Below are positions 15,664 through 24,465 of a DNA stretch of 28,237 nucleotides, piece by piece. This DNA is from CAZBUK01 sp964495085 (lineage in GTDB: Bacteria > Bacteroidota > Ignavibacteria > T3Sed10-11). The position numbers and the translations under genes were made by a program. The DNA is taken from contig CAZBUK010000048.1 in NCBI GenBank assembly GCA_964495085.1, positions 1 through 28,237 on the forward strand. The letters run 5' to 3'. Every line of letters starts with the position of its first letter. The stretch's first letter is position 1. The notes under the pieces are model-generated. The model made no database searches. It saw only the letters and a program-made list of their open reading frames with translations, and was not told the origin of the DNA.

Positions 15664-18600
15664 TCAGATCCGTGAATCGACGGCTTCGCGGATGATCCGG
15701 AGCACTTTTTCCGGCGAGTACGGTTTTTGGATGAAAAACTTCGCCCCGGCTTCCCGCAACTCCGTCTTTAAGAGCGGGTCGATGAATCCGCTCGCGAGCA
15801 GAATGACCGCTTTCGGATCGATATCCCGGATTCTTCTGCACACCTCGTCGCCGCCGATCTTCGGCAGGCCGAGATCCGAAACAACCGCCCGGATGCCTTC
15901 TCCGAACAAATCCCGCGCATACAGATTATACAGAAGTATTCCTTCTTCACCGTCTCGCGCCGTAATGACATTGTAGCCGTTTTCAATGAGTATCGTCTTC
16001 AAAGATTCAAGCAGCATGTCCTCGTCTTCGATGACGAGGATTTTCTCCCCCATGCCGCGCGGAGCCGTTGAGGCATCATCGGCGTCAATCGATGTCTCGA
16101 CGTCGGGTATTCGCGCCGGAATGTATAACGAGAATGCGGCCCCCCGTCCCGGCTCGCTGTCGACGTCGACGAATCCCCCGTAGCTCTCGACAATGCTGTA
16201 GACGAGGGCGAGCCCGAGCCCCGTTCCCTTTCCCGGACCCTTGGTTGTGAAAAAGGGATCGAAGATCCTCTTCCTGATCGATTCGTCTATACCGGTTCCC
16301 GTATCGGAAACTCTCACGAACAGGTACGGCTGATTTTTAACCTTGAGGAACCGGGCGCTCAGATCTTCTCCCGGCACGGTCGCAGCGGCGATGGAGAGCT
16401 CGCCCCCTTTCGGCATCGCATCGCGCGCGTTCAGGCAAAGATTAAGGAGCACCTGATGGATCTGTGTGGCATCTGCCGTGATAACGGGGAGATCTTTCTG
16501 AATATCTACATTGACCGTTATCGACCGCGGTAGCGTCTCCCGCAGCAGGTGCGAGATATCGTCTATCAAGTCGCCGACCCTGACCGATCCCACGACCACG
16601 TCGGTTTTCCGTGCGAACGTCAGAAGATGCTGCACGAGCGATGCGCCTCGCCGGGTCGCCCGGTGAATGACCTCGATGCTCTTCTCGAGCTTCGCCGGAT
16701 CGGACTGGTGGAGTTTCATGAGGGATGCATGGCCGAGGATTATTCCGAGAAGGTTGTTGAAGTCATGCGCGATGCCGCCGGCGAGCGTCCCGATGCTCTC
16801 CATTTTCTGAACGTCCCGGAGGTGTTCTTCGAGTACTTTCTGCCGCGTAATGTCGCGCAGAATGCCCCGGTAGGCAACGGGCTTCCCGTGTCCGTCTCTG
16901 ACTACGGTCGTTGTTTCGATCACCGATATATCCTGTCCGTCCTTCCGCTTCAGCGTCTTTTCGAAGTCCTTCACATACCCATACGTGTCGAGTGCGCGGA
17001 CAAACTTCTCCCGCTCCTCGGGGTTGTGGTAGATATCGCGCGCTATGTCGATCGCCAGCATCTCTTCCTTCGAGGAGTAGCCGAAGGTTTCGAGGCCTGC
17101 GGTATTGATGTCGAGCAGCTTGCCGTCCGGCGTGCTCATATACACGGTATCCTTCGACTCTTCGAAGAGCGTCCGGTATTTTTCCTCGGATGTGCGAAGC
17201 GCCTCCTCGGCTCGGATATGCTCGGTCACGTCGAGGAGTGTTCCCTCGTATTTCACCGGTTTACCATCCGTATCGCGCAGATATTTCCAGGTCGGCTTGA
17301 AGTACCGGAGGGGTAGTCGTTTAGGGTTGGTACGGAAAACCTGCACAGGCGGCTCTTTCCCCTGGCTCATGAGCGTGAGAACCTTGCTGACGATGTCACG
17401 ATCATCGGGATGTATCAAATCGAGGTAGGTATCTGTATCGGGGGGATGGTCGGCCGGTTCGAGATCGAACATTCGGAACATCTGATTGGACCATCGTCCG
17501 CGATTGGCGCCGAGGTCGAGATCCCAGCTTCCTAATTTTGCATATTCTTCTGCTCGCTCCAACGCCTCCTTTGCCTGTATCAAATCCTTTTCTGCTTCTT
17601 TCCGTTCGGTCACGTCTCTGAAGACGGCAAGCAGCAGCGGGGGCCTCCCTTCATGCTCGAAGAAGGTATTTGAAACGTCAAACCAGATTCTCTTCCCGTT
17701 ATGCAAAGCGAGCTCCTGTTCGAATCGGGGCTTCACGGTGCGGGTCCTGAATCGTTCCCGGTGAACCTGTAGGATGTGATCCCGATTCTCTTCAGCATAG
17801 ATCACGGATAGCGGTTTTCCTTCGATCTCCTCTCTCGGCATTCCCGCCAATTTGCAGAACGCATCATTGACCAGCAGAACGGTTCCATTACCGTCGGTGA
17901 GCCGCATGCCGTCGAGCGACTCCTCCCAGAGTGTCCGGAATTGAGATTCCGACCTGCTGAGTGCCTCCATGGCCTGCCTATGCTCGGTGATATCCTCATA
18001 GACACCCAAAATGCCGGCTATTGCTCCGGACGCATTGCGAAGGGGGAATTTACTCGTTCGAAGCCAGATACGGTCTCCGTCAGAAGTCGTCTGTGGCTCC
18101 TCATATCCGAGTTTGGGCTCTCCGCTCTCGATGACGGCTTTATCGTCCGCCTGGTACAACTCCGCTTCTTTTGCCCACCCCATATCGTAATCGGTTTTAC
18201 CGATTAGTTCCTCGGGTGAGGTTATCCCCGCATCGCGTGCGAACGGATCGTTGCAGCCGAGAAATACCCCGTTCAGGTCTTTCCAGAAGACGCGGACCGG
18301 TATCGTGTTCAAAATGGTATCGAGCATTTGCTCCGATTCGCGCAGCGCCTCCTCTGTCTGTTTCTTCTCCGTAATGTCCCGTCCGACGCCTATGATAGCC
18401 TCGATCTTTCCATGTTCATCAAGGATTGCGCTATCCGACCACGCCAGCCACTTCCACCCGAATCTCGTCTTCGCCCGCTGTTCGAGATAACAGCGGTGCG
18501 GCGGCTTCAGCAATTCCTTCATCGCGTTTTGAGCCGCCTCGCGGTCATCCTCATGGACGAGAGGGAAAAAGGTTTTTCCGATCAGTTCCTCCTCCTTAAA

Positions 18601-19554
18601 ACCGAACATATCGCAGTATGAGGGACTCACGAATATGAACCTGCCGTCGTGATCGACCTTCACCACAAGATCTGTCTGGTTGTCGATCATCAGCCTGTAT
18701 TTCTCTTCGCTCCCGCGCAGCGCTTCCTCCGCCCGTTTTCGTTCCGTGATATCGGTGATGAAACCTTCCAGCGCGATCAGCGTTCCATTGTCGGAGAATA
18801 TTCCCTGGCCCTGCTCCCAGACCCATTTCAGTCGCCCGTCATTCGTCAGGATGCGGTACTCCTCCGCGAATTTCCGGCGTGACTTGAGCACGTCCTGCCA
18901 TTTCACCCATATCCACTCACGGTCGTCGCTATGAATGAGATCGTTATACGAGAGTTTGTTATTGTACAGGAGATCCTCGGGTTGATAGCCTGTCAGCGTA
19001 TTGCATCCTTCGCTTACGAATTCCATCGTCCACTGACGATCGTTCCGGCATCGATACGACATACCGGGGAGATTGCTCAGAAGGGTAGACAGTTTACGCT
19101 CACTTTCACGCAGATTTCGCTCAGCATCCCGTTCAGACGATTGATCCCTGAATACGAGGACAGATCCCAGCATCGTTCCATCGCTATCGCGGATGGGTGA
19201 GCCGCTGTCGGCGATCGGGATTTCGCGGCCGTCCTTGGAAATGAGCATGGAATGATTTGCCAGTCCGACCACCGTTCCCTCCCGGAATACCTTTTCCACC
19301 GGGCTCTCAACCTCGGAACGGGTATCCTCGTTTACGATCCGATAGATCTGACCGACATGTTTTCCGACTGCGTCGCGCTCATCCCAGCCGGTTAACTGTT
19401 CGGCGATATGGTTCATCTGCAGCACGTTCCCATCCGTGTCGGTGGTGATCACCGCATCGCCGATACTGTATAATGTTGTGCGGAACCATGCATCCGATAT
19501 GGACACATCGTCAGCCGGTTTCTTTTTCTTTGATGTCGAAGGTTTGGATTTCAT
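15664..19554 (-). CDS. multi-PAS hybrid sensor histidine kinase with receiver domain
   Basis: This is a 1296-residue protein without signal peptide or membrane helices, so probably a cytoplasmic sensor. Seven PAS/PAC modules can be traced at roughly 21-140, 150-275, 282-398, 405-525, 532-650, 665-782 and 786-905, each ending in a DITERK-like linker. The kinase core follows: H930 in GGIAHDFNN, the N-box around LNARDAMP (N1042), DTGTGID (1084-1090) and GTGLGLA (1110-1116). A receiver forms the C-terminus, with acidic pair E1176/D1177, phospho-acceptor D1227, S1255 and K1277. Everything needed for autophosphorylation and intramolecular transfer is intact. The output protein is unknown because no response regulator gene lies nearby. 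AAGGA lies nine bases before the ATG. Confidence 0.95.
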   Translation of the reverse strand: MKSKPSTSKKKKPADDVSISDAWFRTTLYSIGDAVITTDTDGNVLQMNHIAEQLTGWDERDAVGKHVGQIYRIVNEDTRSEVESPVEKVFREGTVVGLANHSMLISKDGREIPIADSGSPIRDSDGTMLGSVLVFRDQSSERDAERNLRESERKLSTLLSNLPGMSYRCRNDRQWTMEFVSEGCNTLTGYQPEDLLYNNKLSYNDLIHSDDREWIWVKWQDVLKSRRKFAEEYRILTNDGRLKWVWEQGQGIFSDNGTLIALEGFITDITERKRAEEALRGSEEKYRLMIDNQTDLVVKVDHDGRFIFVSPSYCDMFGFKEEELIGKTFFPLVHEDDREAAQNAMKELLKPPHRCYLEQRAKTRFGWKWLAWSDSAILDEHGKIEAIIGVGRDITEKKQTEEALRESEQMLDTILNTIPVRVFWKDLNGVFLGCNDPFARDAGITSPEELIGKTDYDMGWAKEAELYQADDKAVIESGEPKLGYEEPQTTSDGDRIWLRTSKFPLRNASGAIAGILGVYEDITEHRQAMEALSRSESQFRTLWEESLDGMRLTDGNGTVLLVNDAFCKLAGMPREEIEGKPLSVIYAEENRDHILQVHRERFRTRTVKPRFEQELALHNGKRIWFDVSNTFFEHEGRPPLLLAVFRDVTERKEAEKDLIQAKEALERAEEYAKLGSWDLDLGANRGRWSNQMFRMFDLEPADHPPDTDTYLDLIHPDDRDIVSKVLTLMSQGKEPPVQVFRTNPKRLPLRYFKPTWKYLRDTDGKPVKYEGTLLDVTEHIRAEEALRTSEEKYRTLFEESKDTVYMSTPDGKLLDINTAGLETFGYSSKEEMLAIDIARDIYHNPEEREKFVRALDTYGYVKDFEKTLKRKDGQDISVIETTTVVRDGHGKPVAYRGILRDITRQKVLEEHLRDVQKMESIGTLAGGIAHDFNNLLGIILGHASLMKLHQSDPAKLEKSIEVIHRATRRGASLVQHLLTFARKTDVVVGSVRVGDLIDDISHLLRETLPRSITVNVDIQKDLPVITADATQIHQVLLNLCLNARDAMPKGGELSIAAATVPGEDLSARFLKVKNQPYLFVRVSDTGTGIDESIRKRIFDPFFTTKGPGKGTGLGLALVYSIVESYGGFVDVDSEPGRGAAFSLYIPARIPDVETSIDADDASTAPRGMGEKILVIEDEDMLLESLKTILIENGYNVITARDGEEGILLYNLYARDLFGEGIRAVVSDLGLPKIGGDEVCRRIRDIDPKAVILLASGFIDPLLKTELREAGAKFFIQKPYSPEKVLRIIREAVDSRI

Positions 19555-20076
19555 AGATATTCGTCCTTATGCATCGGATTACTCGATGTCTGACTGCAGC
19601 TCCGGTAGGCGACATTCCTGCGGCTTATAAGTCGGCTGTATGGTACAAAAGGTTCGGAGTGCCTGTTAAGATCTCCGCTGATAAGATGGATTTTCCCAAA
19701 CAGGATACGTCCAGAAGGAACATATCCGGACGTAATGATGAAAAATTATCGGAAAATTCGATGAAAGGCAAGTCCGGCACAGATATCGAAATCAATACAT
19801 GCGTTTTTTAATAAATTCGTTTCATTCCTGCCACACCTCAGAGGTAAACCGCCAATATCAAATTAAAGTAAAACAGGGGCTTAAGTGAACAATTCCGTCT
19901 CTGCCTGAGCTATCAGCCCGTCGTACTTTCCCAAATTTCCCCTGCAGAGATATTGCCTGCAAAGGATTCGGGGGATCGTACTATATAATAGAACGGCCGG
20001 TTGATGAATCACGGGATACCCGCTCCGGGATGCGGAGATTGATATATACCGCTTTTCGTTTCTTCATACAAGTTGG

Positions 20077-20105
20077 TTGACAAAATTAAAAGAATACCCT
20101 ACATT
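20077..20105 (+). promoter_or_regulatory. promoter driving a short terminated transcript
   Basis: A perfect TTGACA (20077-20082), a 17-base spacer and TACATT (20100-20105, four of six matches) predict a start near 20112, about 40 bases before an intrinsic terminator. Confidence 0.55.
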
Positions 20106-20111
20106 ATCCTT

Positions 20112-20175
20112 CGCACACCCCGGACGTTCGCGCACCGAGGGTGATGTCCCGGCGGCCACATGGCCGCCTTTTTTA
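20112..20175 (+). ncRNA. candidate small RNA or terminated leader (about 60-65 nt)
   Basis: The interval between a promoter and a strong terminator contains no gene. The RNA would hold a possible CACCC/GGGTG stem (around 20116-20143) before the terminator hairpin, so it would be compactly structured. It could be an independent small RNA or an attenuated leader of the gene at 20272. I matched it to no known RNA family. Confidence 0.4.
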
Positions 20176-20176
20176 T
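20151..20176 (+). terminator. strong rho-independent terminator without upstream gene
   Basis: GGCGGCC-ACAT-GGCCGCC (20151-20168, seven perfect pairs plus a possible extra A-T pair) is followed by TTTTTTATTTTT. The T-tract lies only on the plus strand, and there is no plus-strand gene for 4.5 kb upstream. Confidence 0.85.
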
Positions 20177-20271
20177 TTTTATACAGCGGTTACCTATGAA
20201 TAACGGTTGGAAGACCGGACCATGTATTTAAATTTAATCTTCAGATCAAACAGTCGACAGGGGAGCGTTCT

Positions 20272-21690
20272 GTGAATTCGCAGATCATCCGGCTGCTTTT
20301 TAGAATCGTCGTACCGGCCATCCCTCCATTTATCATCCTGACGATTCTGCTCCCCGGTTGTTTCAACGATAACGGTATCTCCGCTCCGCATATTAACGCT
20401 CTGACTTTGAGCGCCGAGAACACGTTGGTTTACCGGATGGATATTTCGCTCGACCGGACGTCGGATGTCATCGTTCGATATAGCAGCGAGCGGACCGGCC
20501 TGCTCGAAATCGTTTCTGAAGAACCTTCGGTCTCACACAGTCTGCTCCTCACACGGCTCGTCGCGGGCACGGCCTATATGTATCGCGTCGAAGCGGGAGA
20601 AGCTGTTATGGAAGGAGAGTTCACCACGGAGCCGCTGCCGGACGATCTTGCAATGGTTGAATTCACGACTTCGGGAGAGCCGACACTGCCGTTGGCGCTC
20701 GTCAAGATATTTCAGCCCGGAGGTTTCAACGGTTACGTCGTTATCGATGCCGCCGGAAATATAGTATGGTATTATCGCACCGAAGGGAGATCGTCCGGTG
20801 CGGCGCGGCGATCGAACGGGAATTTCGTCTTCATCGATTCGGATGTCGGATTGGTGGAAGTGGACGTGACGGGAAGCATCGTATCGCTGCTGCCGCAGGA
20901 ACCGGCCGGAAGGGAAATTCATCACGACGTCGTTTCATTGGAGTCGGGGGAGATCCTGTTCCTGGCGCGCGATCCACAAACGGTGGACGGGGTCGTCATT
21001 GCGGGCGAGGCGGTGTGGGAGTGGATTCCGGAAAAGAATCAGACGCGGAAGCTCTGGTCGTCGTTCGATCATCTCTCACCCGTCGACGACTGGGCCGAGC
21101 GGTCGGTGCATACCGATTGGCTGCATGCGAATTCCGTTTCCGTCGGTCCCGGAGGCAACGTGCTCATCAGTCTGCATTTTCTCAACCAGGTCATCTCGAT
21201 CGCCCCGGATTTTCAATCGCTCCAATGGAGGCTCGGCGGATTGAACGCGGCCATCACCGTGGATGAGAACGAAAAATTCTCCGGACAGCACACGGCGGCG
21301 GAGACGTCTCCCGGACAGATATTGATTTTCGACAACGGATTCGAGAGGGAGGAACCGTACAGTAGAGCGGTTGAATTCCGCATCGAGGGCGATCGCGCGG
21401 AAAAAGTGTGGGAATTCCGTCCTCCCCGCGATAACTGGTCGCGGATCATCAGCTCGGCCCGCCGGCTCGACAACGGGAATACCTATGTGACATTCGGCGT
21501 CTCGGGCGGATTGGCGGGCTCGACAGGCCCGATCGAAGCGTATGAAGTGACGCCGGGGGGAGAGATCCTCTGGCATATGGAAGCTTCGGGATCCGTCTCG
21601 TCGGTATATCGCGCAACCCCGTTTCCGATGCTCTCCGGCGAGCGGCTGGTGCCCGGTTGGATTTTGACAGGTAAATCTCCCCGATCATAG
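20272..21690 (+). CDS. arylsulfotransferase (ASST)-like lipoprotein
   Basis: It starts at GTG 20272 with AGGGGAG six bases upstream. The 472-residue product has a long hydrophobic N-terminus ending in a lipobox (LLPGC, Cys30), then an N-terminal Fn3/Ig-like domain (about 38-120) and a beta-propeller-like region. Features seen in the arylsulfotransferase superfamily include FQPGGFNGYVVIDAAGNIVWYY, EIHHDVV (H217/H218), DWLHANSV (H285), FSGQHTA (H340) and an arginine in YSRAVEF (R365). ASST moves sulfate from phenolic esters to phenols in the periplasm through a histidine. Which histidine acts here, and whether it has this activity at all, cannot be decided by eye. The gene is convergent with the glycosyltransferase, with 16 bases between stops. 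Confidence 0.85.
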   Translation: MNSQIIRLLFRIVVPAIPPFIILTILLPGCFNDNGISAPHINALTLSAENTLVYRMDISLDRTSDVIVRYSSERTGLLEIVSEEPSVSHSLLLTRLVAGTAYMYRVEAGEAVMEGEFTTEPLPDDLAMVEFTTSGEPTLPLALVKIFQPGGFNGYVVIDAAGNIVWYYRTEGRSSGAARRSNGNFVFIDSDVGLVEVDVTGSIVSLLPQEPAGREIHHDVVSLESGEILFLARDPQTVDGVVIAGEAVWEWIPEKNQTRKLWSSFDHLSPVDDWAERSVHTDWLHANSVSVGPGGNVLISLHFLNQVISIAPDFQSLQWRLGGLNAAITVDENEKFSGQHTAAETSPGQILIFDNGFEREEPYSRAVEFRIEGDRAEKVWEFRPPRDNWSRIISSARRLDNGNTYVTFGVSGGLAGSTGPIEAYEVTPGGEILWHMEASGSVSSVYRATPFPMLSGERLVPGWILTGKSPRS

Positions 21691-21706
21691 GGTTCCAGCG
21701 ATCGGT

Positions 21707-22594
21707 CTATCTCCTCTTCCGGAGCAGAAAATTCCGTTTGATATAAGCGATCAGCCGTTCGTCCATATGCCGCTTGATAAAACTTCCGACGGCGGGATCG
21801 ACGTACGGTTTTATACCGGCGAGCTTCGCATGGAAATAGCCCGCGAGCGTCGGGAGCCACGCGATGAGTACCGGGCTGTGAAAGCTCTGCTGTATCGACA
21901 GCGCGGTCGTCGCCAGCGCGCCGTACGACATCCGGTGATACCATCTTCCCGCATTAAACGAACGTGTGAACGGACCGAGATCGCGGATCGGTTTTCTGTG
22001 ATGAACGATCTCGAGATCGAACAGCGTTTTGATCTTCCATCCATGATACCGCGCCAGATGCTCGTCGAGCACGTCCCATCCATGCACGATCTGCAGTCCC
22101 CCCATCGATTCGAAACATGCGCGGCGGTAGGATTTAACGGTGCCGGAGACATGATCGAAATCGGATACCTCCGGTGTGAAGCGTGGTTTCTCGTCGGTTG
22201 CCAACCGGATCACCCCGCCGCAGACTCCTATCCGCGGGTCCGCCTCGAATGCGCGTGAGACTCTTTCAAAATAATCGGGAGGCAGACTGATATCCGCGTC
22301 GAGCTTGACGACAAAATCGAACGACCGGACAGTCAGGTTAACGTATCCCAGATTGAATGCGCGGACGATCTTCGGTCCCTGCGCTCTCGGCTCGCTGACC
22401 GGGTTCCTGATGAGGACGATCCAGGGATGGCGGCTCGCATACTCAGCCGCTATTTCCGCAGTGGCATCGGTCGAAGCGTCGTCCACGATAATCCATTGCT
22501 CCGGCGGATGTGTCTGCGAAACCATCGAATCGAGAATGTGCCGGATAAACGGCTCCTCATTGTATGCAGGCGTTATGACGGCGTATTTCACCAT
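21707..22594 (-). CDS. family 2 glycosyltransferase
   Basis: Starting at ATG 22594 places the GT-A fold at the usual point (KYAVITPAYNEE). Upstream in-frame codons would overlap the methyltransferase gene and encode non-family residues. The 295-residue protein shows IIVDDASTDAT (nucleotide binding), KLDADISLP (the DxD metal/sugar-nucleotide site, 99-101) and HGWDVLDEHL as the likely acceptor-site acidic motif. It has a basic C-terminus and one weakly hydrophobic segment (SPVLIAWLPTLAGYF) that may contact the membrane. Donor and acceptor are unknown. It lies 13 bases after the methyltransferase stop, so the two are probably co-transcribed for modification of a surface glycan or glycolipid. Confidence 0.9.
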   Translation of the reverse strand: MVKYAVITPAYNEEPFIRHILDSMVSQTHPPEQWIIVDDASTDATAEIAAEYASRHPWIVLIRNPVSEPRAQGPKIVRAFNLGYVNLTVRSFDFVVKLDADISLPPDYFERVSRAFEADPRIGVCGGVIRLATDEKPRFTPEVSDFDHVSGTVKSYRRACFESMGGLQIVHGWDVLDEHLARYHGWKIKTLFDLEIVHHRKPIRDLGPFTRSFNAGRWYHRMSYGALATTALSIQQSFHSPVLIAWLPTLAGYFHAKLAGIKPYVDPAVGSFIKRHMDERLIAYIKRNFLLRKRR

Positions 22595-22607
22595 ACGGCC
22601 GGACCGG

Positions 22608-23438
22608 TTAAACCGTTTCCCCGGTACGCTTGAAGACAACGACCGTCTGATCGCCGAGCATTCTGAACGGGAATTTATCGTAGACCATGCCTTCGACCGC
22701 TTCCATCGTGTCGAAGACTCTCTTCGATAGCCGTTCCTTCGGATTGAGATACGGGGGAGGGAGAATAACGGGAAGCGCGAAATATTTCTCGACGGTGAAG
22801 TACGGCGATACCAGCTTGCCGAGCTCGCCGATGGAGTAGAAGCGGGCGGTAGCGGTAGATTCCACGCCGTTGAGCACGATGTGTCCCCAGCCTTTGAGCC
22901 GCTTCTTCAGGTAATTCGGAACCCTCAGCGCCGAGAGCAGAAAATCACCCCAATACCACCGGTTGATAACCGACGCGACAAAGTACGCGCCGGGTCTCAG
23001 CACGCCGGACAGGTTCGCGACGAACCGCTTCGGGTCGGTGATGCAGTTTACCACCCCGAACGACGCATACGCCCCGTCGAAACGGATCTTGAAGCAGTCG
23101 ATATGCTCGGCCGGCGCATTAACGACCATCGCCGCTCCGTTCAGCCGCTCCGACGTGGCTTTCACCATGCCGTACGAGAGATCGGTTACCACGAGCTCGC
23201 AGCCGTAGGCGGTCATAAGCGACGCTTCGGTACCGGTGCCGCAGCCGATATCGAGGAGGCGGTTACCGGGTTTAAAGACTTCCTGCAGGATCCCGACGTT
23301 CCGTTTGCGGAGGTACCGGTCGAACGACGCCTTTTTCTCGTCGTAGATCGATGCATAGTTCTCCCAGAATTTTTTATTGACGCGGAGCTGGGATCGGTTT
23401 GCTGGTTCTTTTTGTTCGGTCTCGGCTATCGGGTGCAT
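22608..23438 (-). CDS. class I SAM-dependent methyltransferase
   Basis: The start at 23438 (MHPIAETEQK) is preferred because the 67 codons upstream encode sequence unlike the family and would run into the divergent promoter region. The 276-residue protein has the Rossmann-fold signature LLDIGCGTGTEA (61-72), the acidic end of strand 2 in VVTDLS (D86), and a post-motif region FDGAYASFGVVNCI, then FVANLSGVLRPGAYFVASV, typical of COG2226-like enzymes. The preceding KKFWENYASIYDEKKASFDRYL helix is also usual. The substrate is unknown; pairing with a glycosyltransferase suggests a lipid or glycan. No strong ribosome-binding site is seen. Confidence 0.88.
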   Translation of the reverse strand: MHPIAETEQKEPANRSQLRVNKKFWENYASIYDEKKASFDRYLRKRNVGILQEVFKPGNRLLDIGCGTGTEASLMTAYGCELVVTDLSYGMVKATSERLNGAAMVVNAPAEHIDCFKIRFDGAYASFGVVNCITDPKRFVANLSGVLRPGAYFVASVINRWYWGDFLLSALRVPNYLKKRLKGWGHIVLNGVESTATARFYSIGELGKLVSPYFTVEKYFALPVILPPPYLNPKERLSKRVFDTMEAVEGMVYDKFPFRMLGDQTVVVFKRTGETV

Positions 23439-23587
23439 ATAGGTAACGGATTCCTGCGATTTATGTCGGATGAAGAGAGGATTATCGGCTCGTATGCCAA
23501 CGGGAGATGCTGCGCAATGCCCGCATATCGTGTGAAACACCGTGTGCGGAGGAATTGGTTCCGTCGAATAATTCAATTGAACATGAT

Positions 23588-23616
23588 TTGACCCGCAGCG
23601 ATCAACCATGTATATT
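23588..23616 (+). promoter_or_regulatory. sigma-70-type promoter of the small membrane protein gene
   Basis: TTGACC (23588-23593), 17 bases, TATATT (23611-23616): five of six matches in each box. The inferred start near 23623 gives a leader of about 43 bases ending in a good ribosome-binding site. Confidence 0.75.
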
Positions 23617-23665
23617 CCCGTTACACTGGACAACATCAAAGGACCGCACTGACGGGAGGAATCAT

Positions 23666-24082
23666 ATGCATTTGAGTCGCGAATCCAGAATCATGGCAGG
23701 CATACTGCTGGTCGTTCTGCCGACCGTCGTCATAGGCGGAGTCAGCATCTTATCTCTGCTCATAACCGATCCGGGGTACGCGGAGAATCAACTCAGGCAG
23801 GATCTATGGCGTGCCGGACATGCGCATGCAGGCGTATTGCTTATTCTTTCGCTGGTAGCGCTCAGATACGTTGATGAGACATCGCTCTCCGCAGGCATGA
23901 AATGGGTGGCAAGAACGTTCATACCGTTTTCCGCAATCCTGCTGCCGGCCGCATTTTTCTTTTCGGTACTGAAGCCCGGCGCGGCCGAGCCAAACGTCAT
24001 GATTTACCTGGCTTACGCGGGCGCGGTCGTGCTGGTTACCGGACTCCTGGTTCTCGGTGTGGGATTGATCAGGAAGAGGTGA
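23666..24082 (+). CDS. small four-helix membrane protein with GHAHAG motif
   Basis: The ATG at 23666 has GGGAGGA five bases upstream and agrees with the promoter; earlier in-frame ATGs lie before the promoter. The 138-residue protein has four predicted helices (about 10-30, 52-68, 77-98, 108-132). Between helices 1 and 2 is a notable LRQDLWRAGHAHAGVLLILSL stretch; the paired histidines could bind a metal or haem, but that is a guess. I believe similar uncharacterised proteins occur in other bacteria but know no function for them. DUF3303 follows 69 bases later on the same strand. Confidence 0.87.
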   Translation: MHLSRESRIMAGILLVVLPTVVIGGVSILSLLITDPGYAENQLRQDLWRAGHAHAGVLLILSLVALRYVDETSLSAGMKWVARTFIPFSAILLPAAFFFSVLKPGAAEPNVMIYLAYAGAVVLVTGLLVLGVGLIRKR

Positions 24083-24151
24083 ACAGGAGGCGGTTGAGCG
24101 ATCGGGTATGCAATCATCCGGTTCGAGTACGACTATTATTACGGAGGGTTT

Positions 24152-24427
24152 GTGCTCTACCTAATTATTGAGGAATTCCACGACGGCGATGCGGTTCCGG
24201 TATATCAGCGCCTCCGCGACCGCGGCCGCCTTGCCCCCGACGGTCTGCGCTACGTCGCAAGCTGGGTGCAGCAGGATTTCAGGCGTTGTTTTCAGCTCAT
24301 GGATTGCGACGATCCTGAGCTGCTCCGGCGGTGGATGGAGCACTGGAACGATCTTGTAGATTTCGAGGTACTGCCGGTCATGACATCGGACGAAGCAGCG
24401 GCAGCGATAGCTCCCAGGTTGGGTTGA
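24152..24427 (+). CDS. DUF3303 domain protein
   Basis: It starts at GTG 24152 with GGAGG four bases upstream. The 91-residue soluble protein matches the DUF3303 pattern: an initial beta strand (LYLIIEEFHDGD), VYQRLRDRGRLAPDGLRYVASWV, FRRCFQLMDCDDPELLRRWMEHW and a final DLVDFEVLPVMTSDEAAAAI. The fold is probably a small ferredoxin-like alpha/beta barrel, as in stress-responsive barrel proteins. No enzymatic role is established as far as I know. No membrane segment or signal is present. Confidence 0.88.
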   Translation: MLYLIIEEFHDGDAVPVYQRLRDRGRLAPDGLRYVASWVQQDFRRCFQLMDCDDPELLRRWMEHWNDLVDFEVLPVMTSDEAAAAIAPRLG

Positions 24428-24465
24428 CAACGGAGATCATGATCACAATGGATTAAAAGGATGTG

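Larger units (their letters stand above)
19555..20271. other. long divergent intergenic region
   Basis: A 717-base gap separates the kinase (-) from the arylsulfotransferase-like gene (+). No convincing coding frame is present. Short open frames lack ribosome-binding sites and family resemblance. It contains a promoter-terminator pair near its right end (20077-20176) and a lone TATAAT (19984-19989) without a properly spaced -35. The left 400 bases show nothing else I can name. Confidence 0.6.

Noticed and set aside
19984..19989. TATAAT in the divergent gap
   Set aside because: No -35-like hexamer at 16-18 bases upstream; TTGCCT at 19953 is 25 bases away.
24424..24429. TTGACA before the small lipoprotein gene
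   Set aside because: It overlaps the DUF3303 stop codon and no acceptable -10 box lies 15-19 bases downstream.
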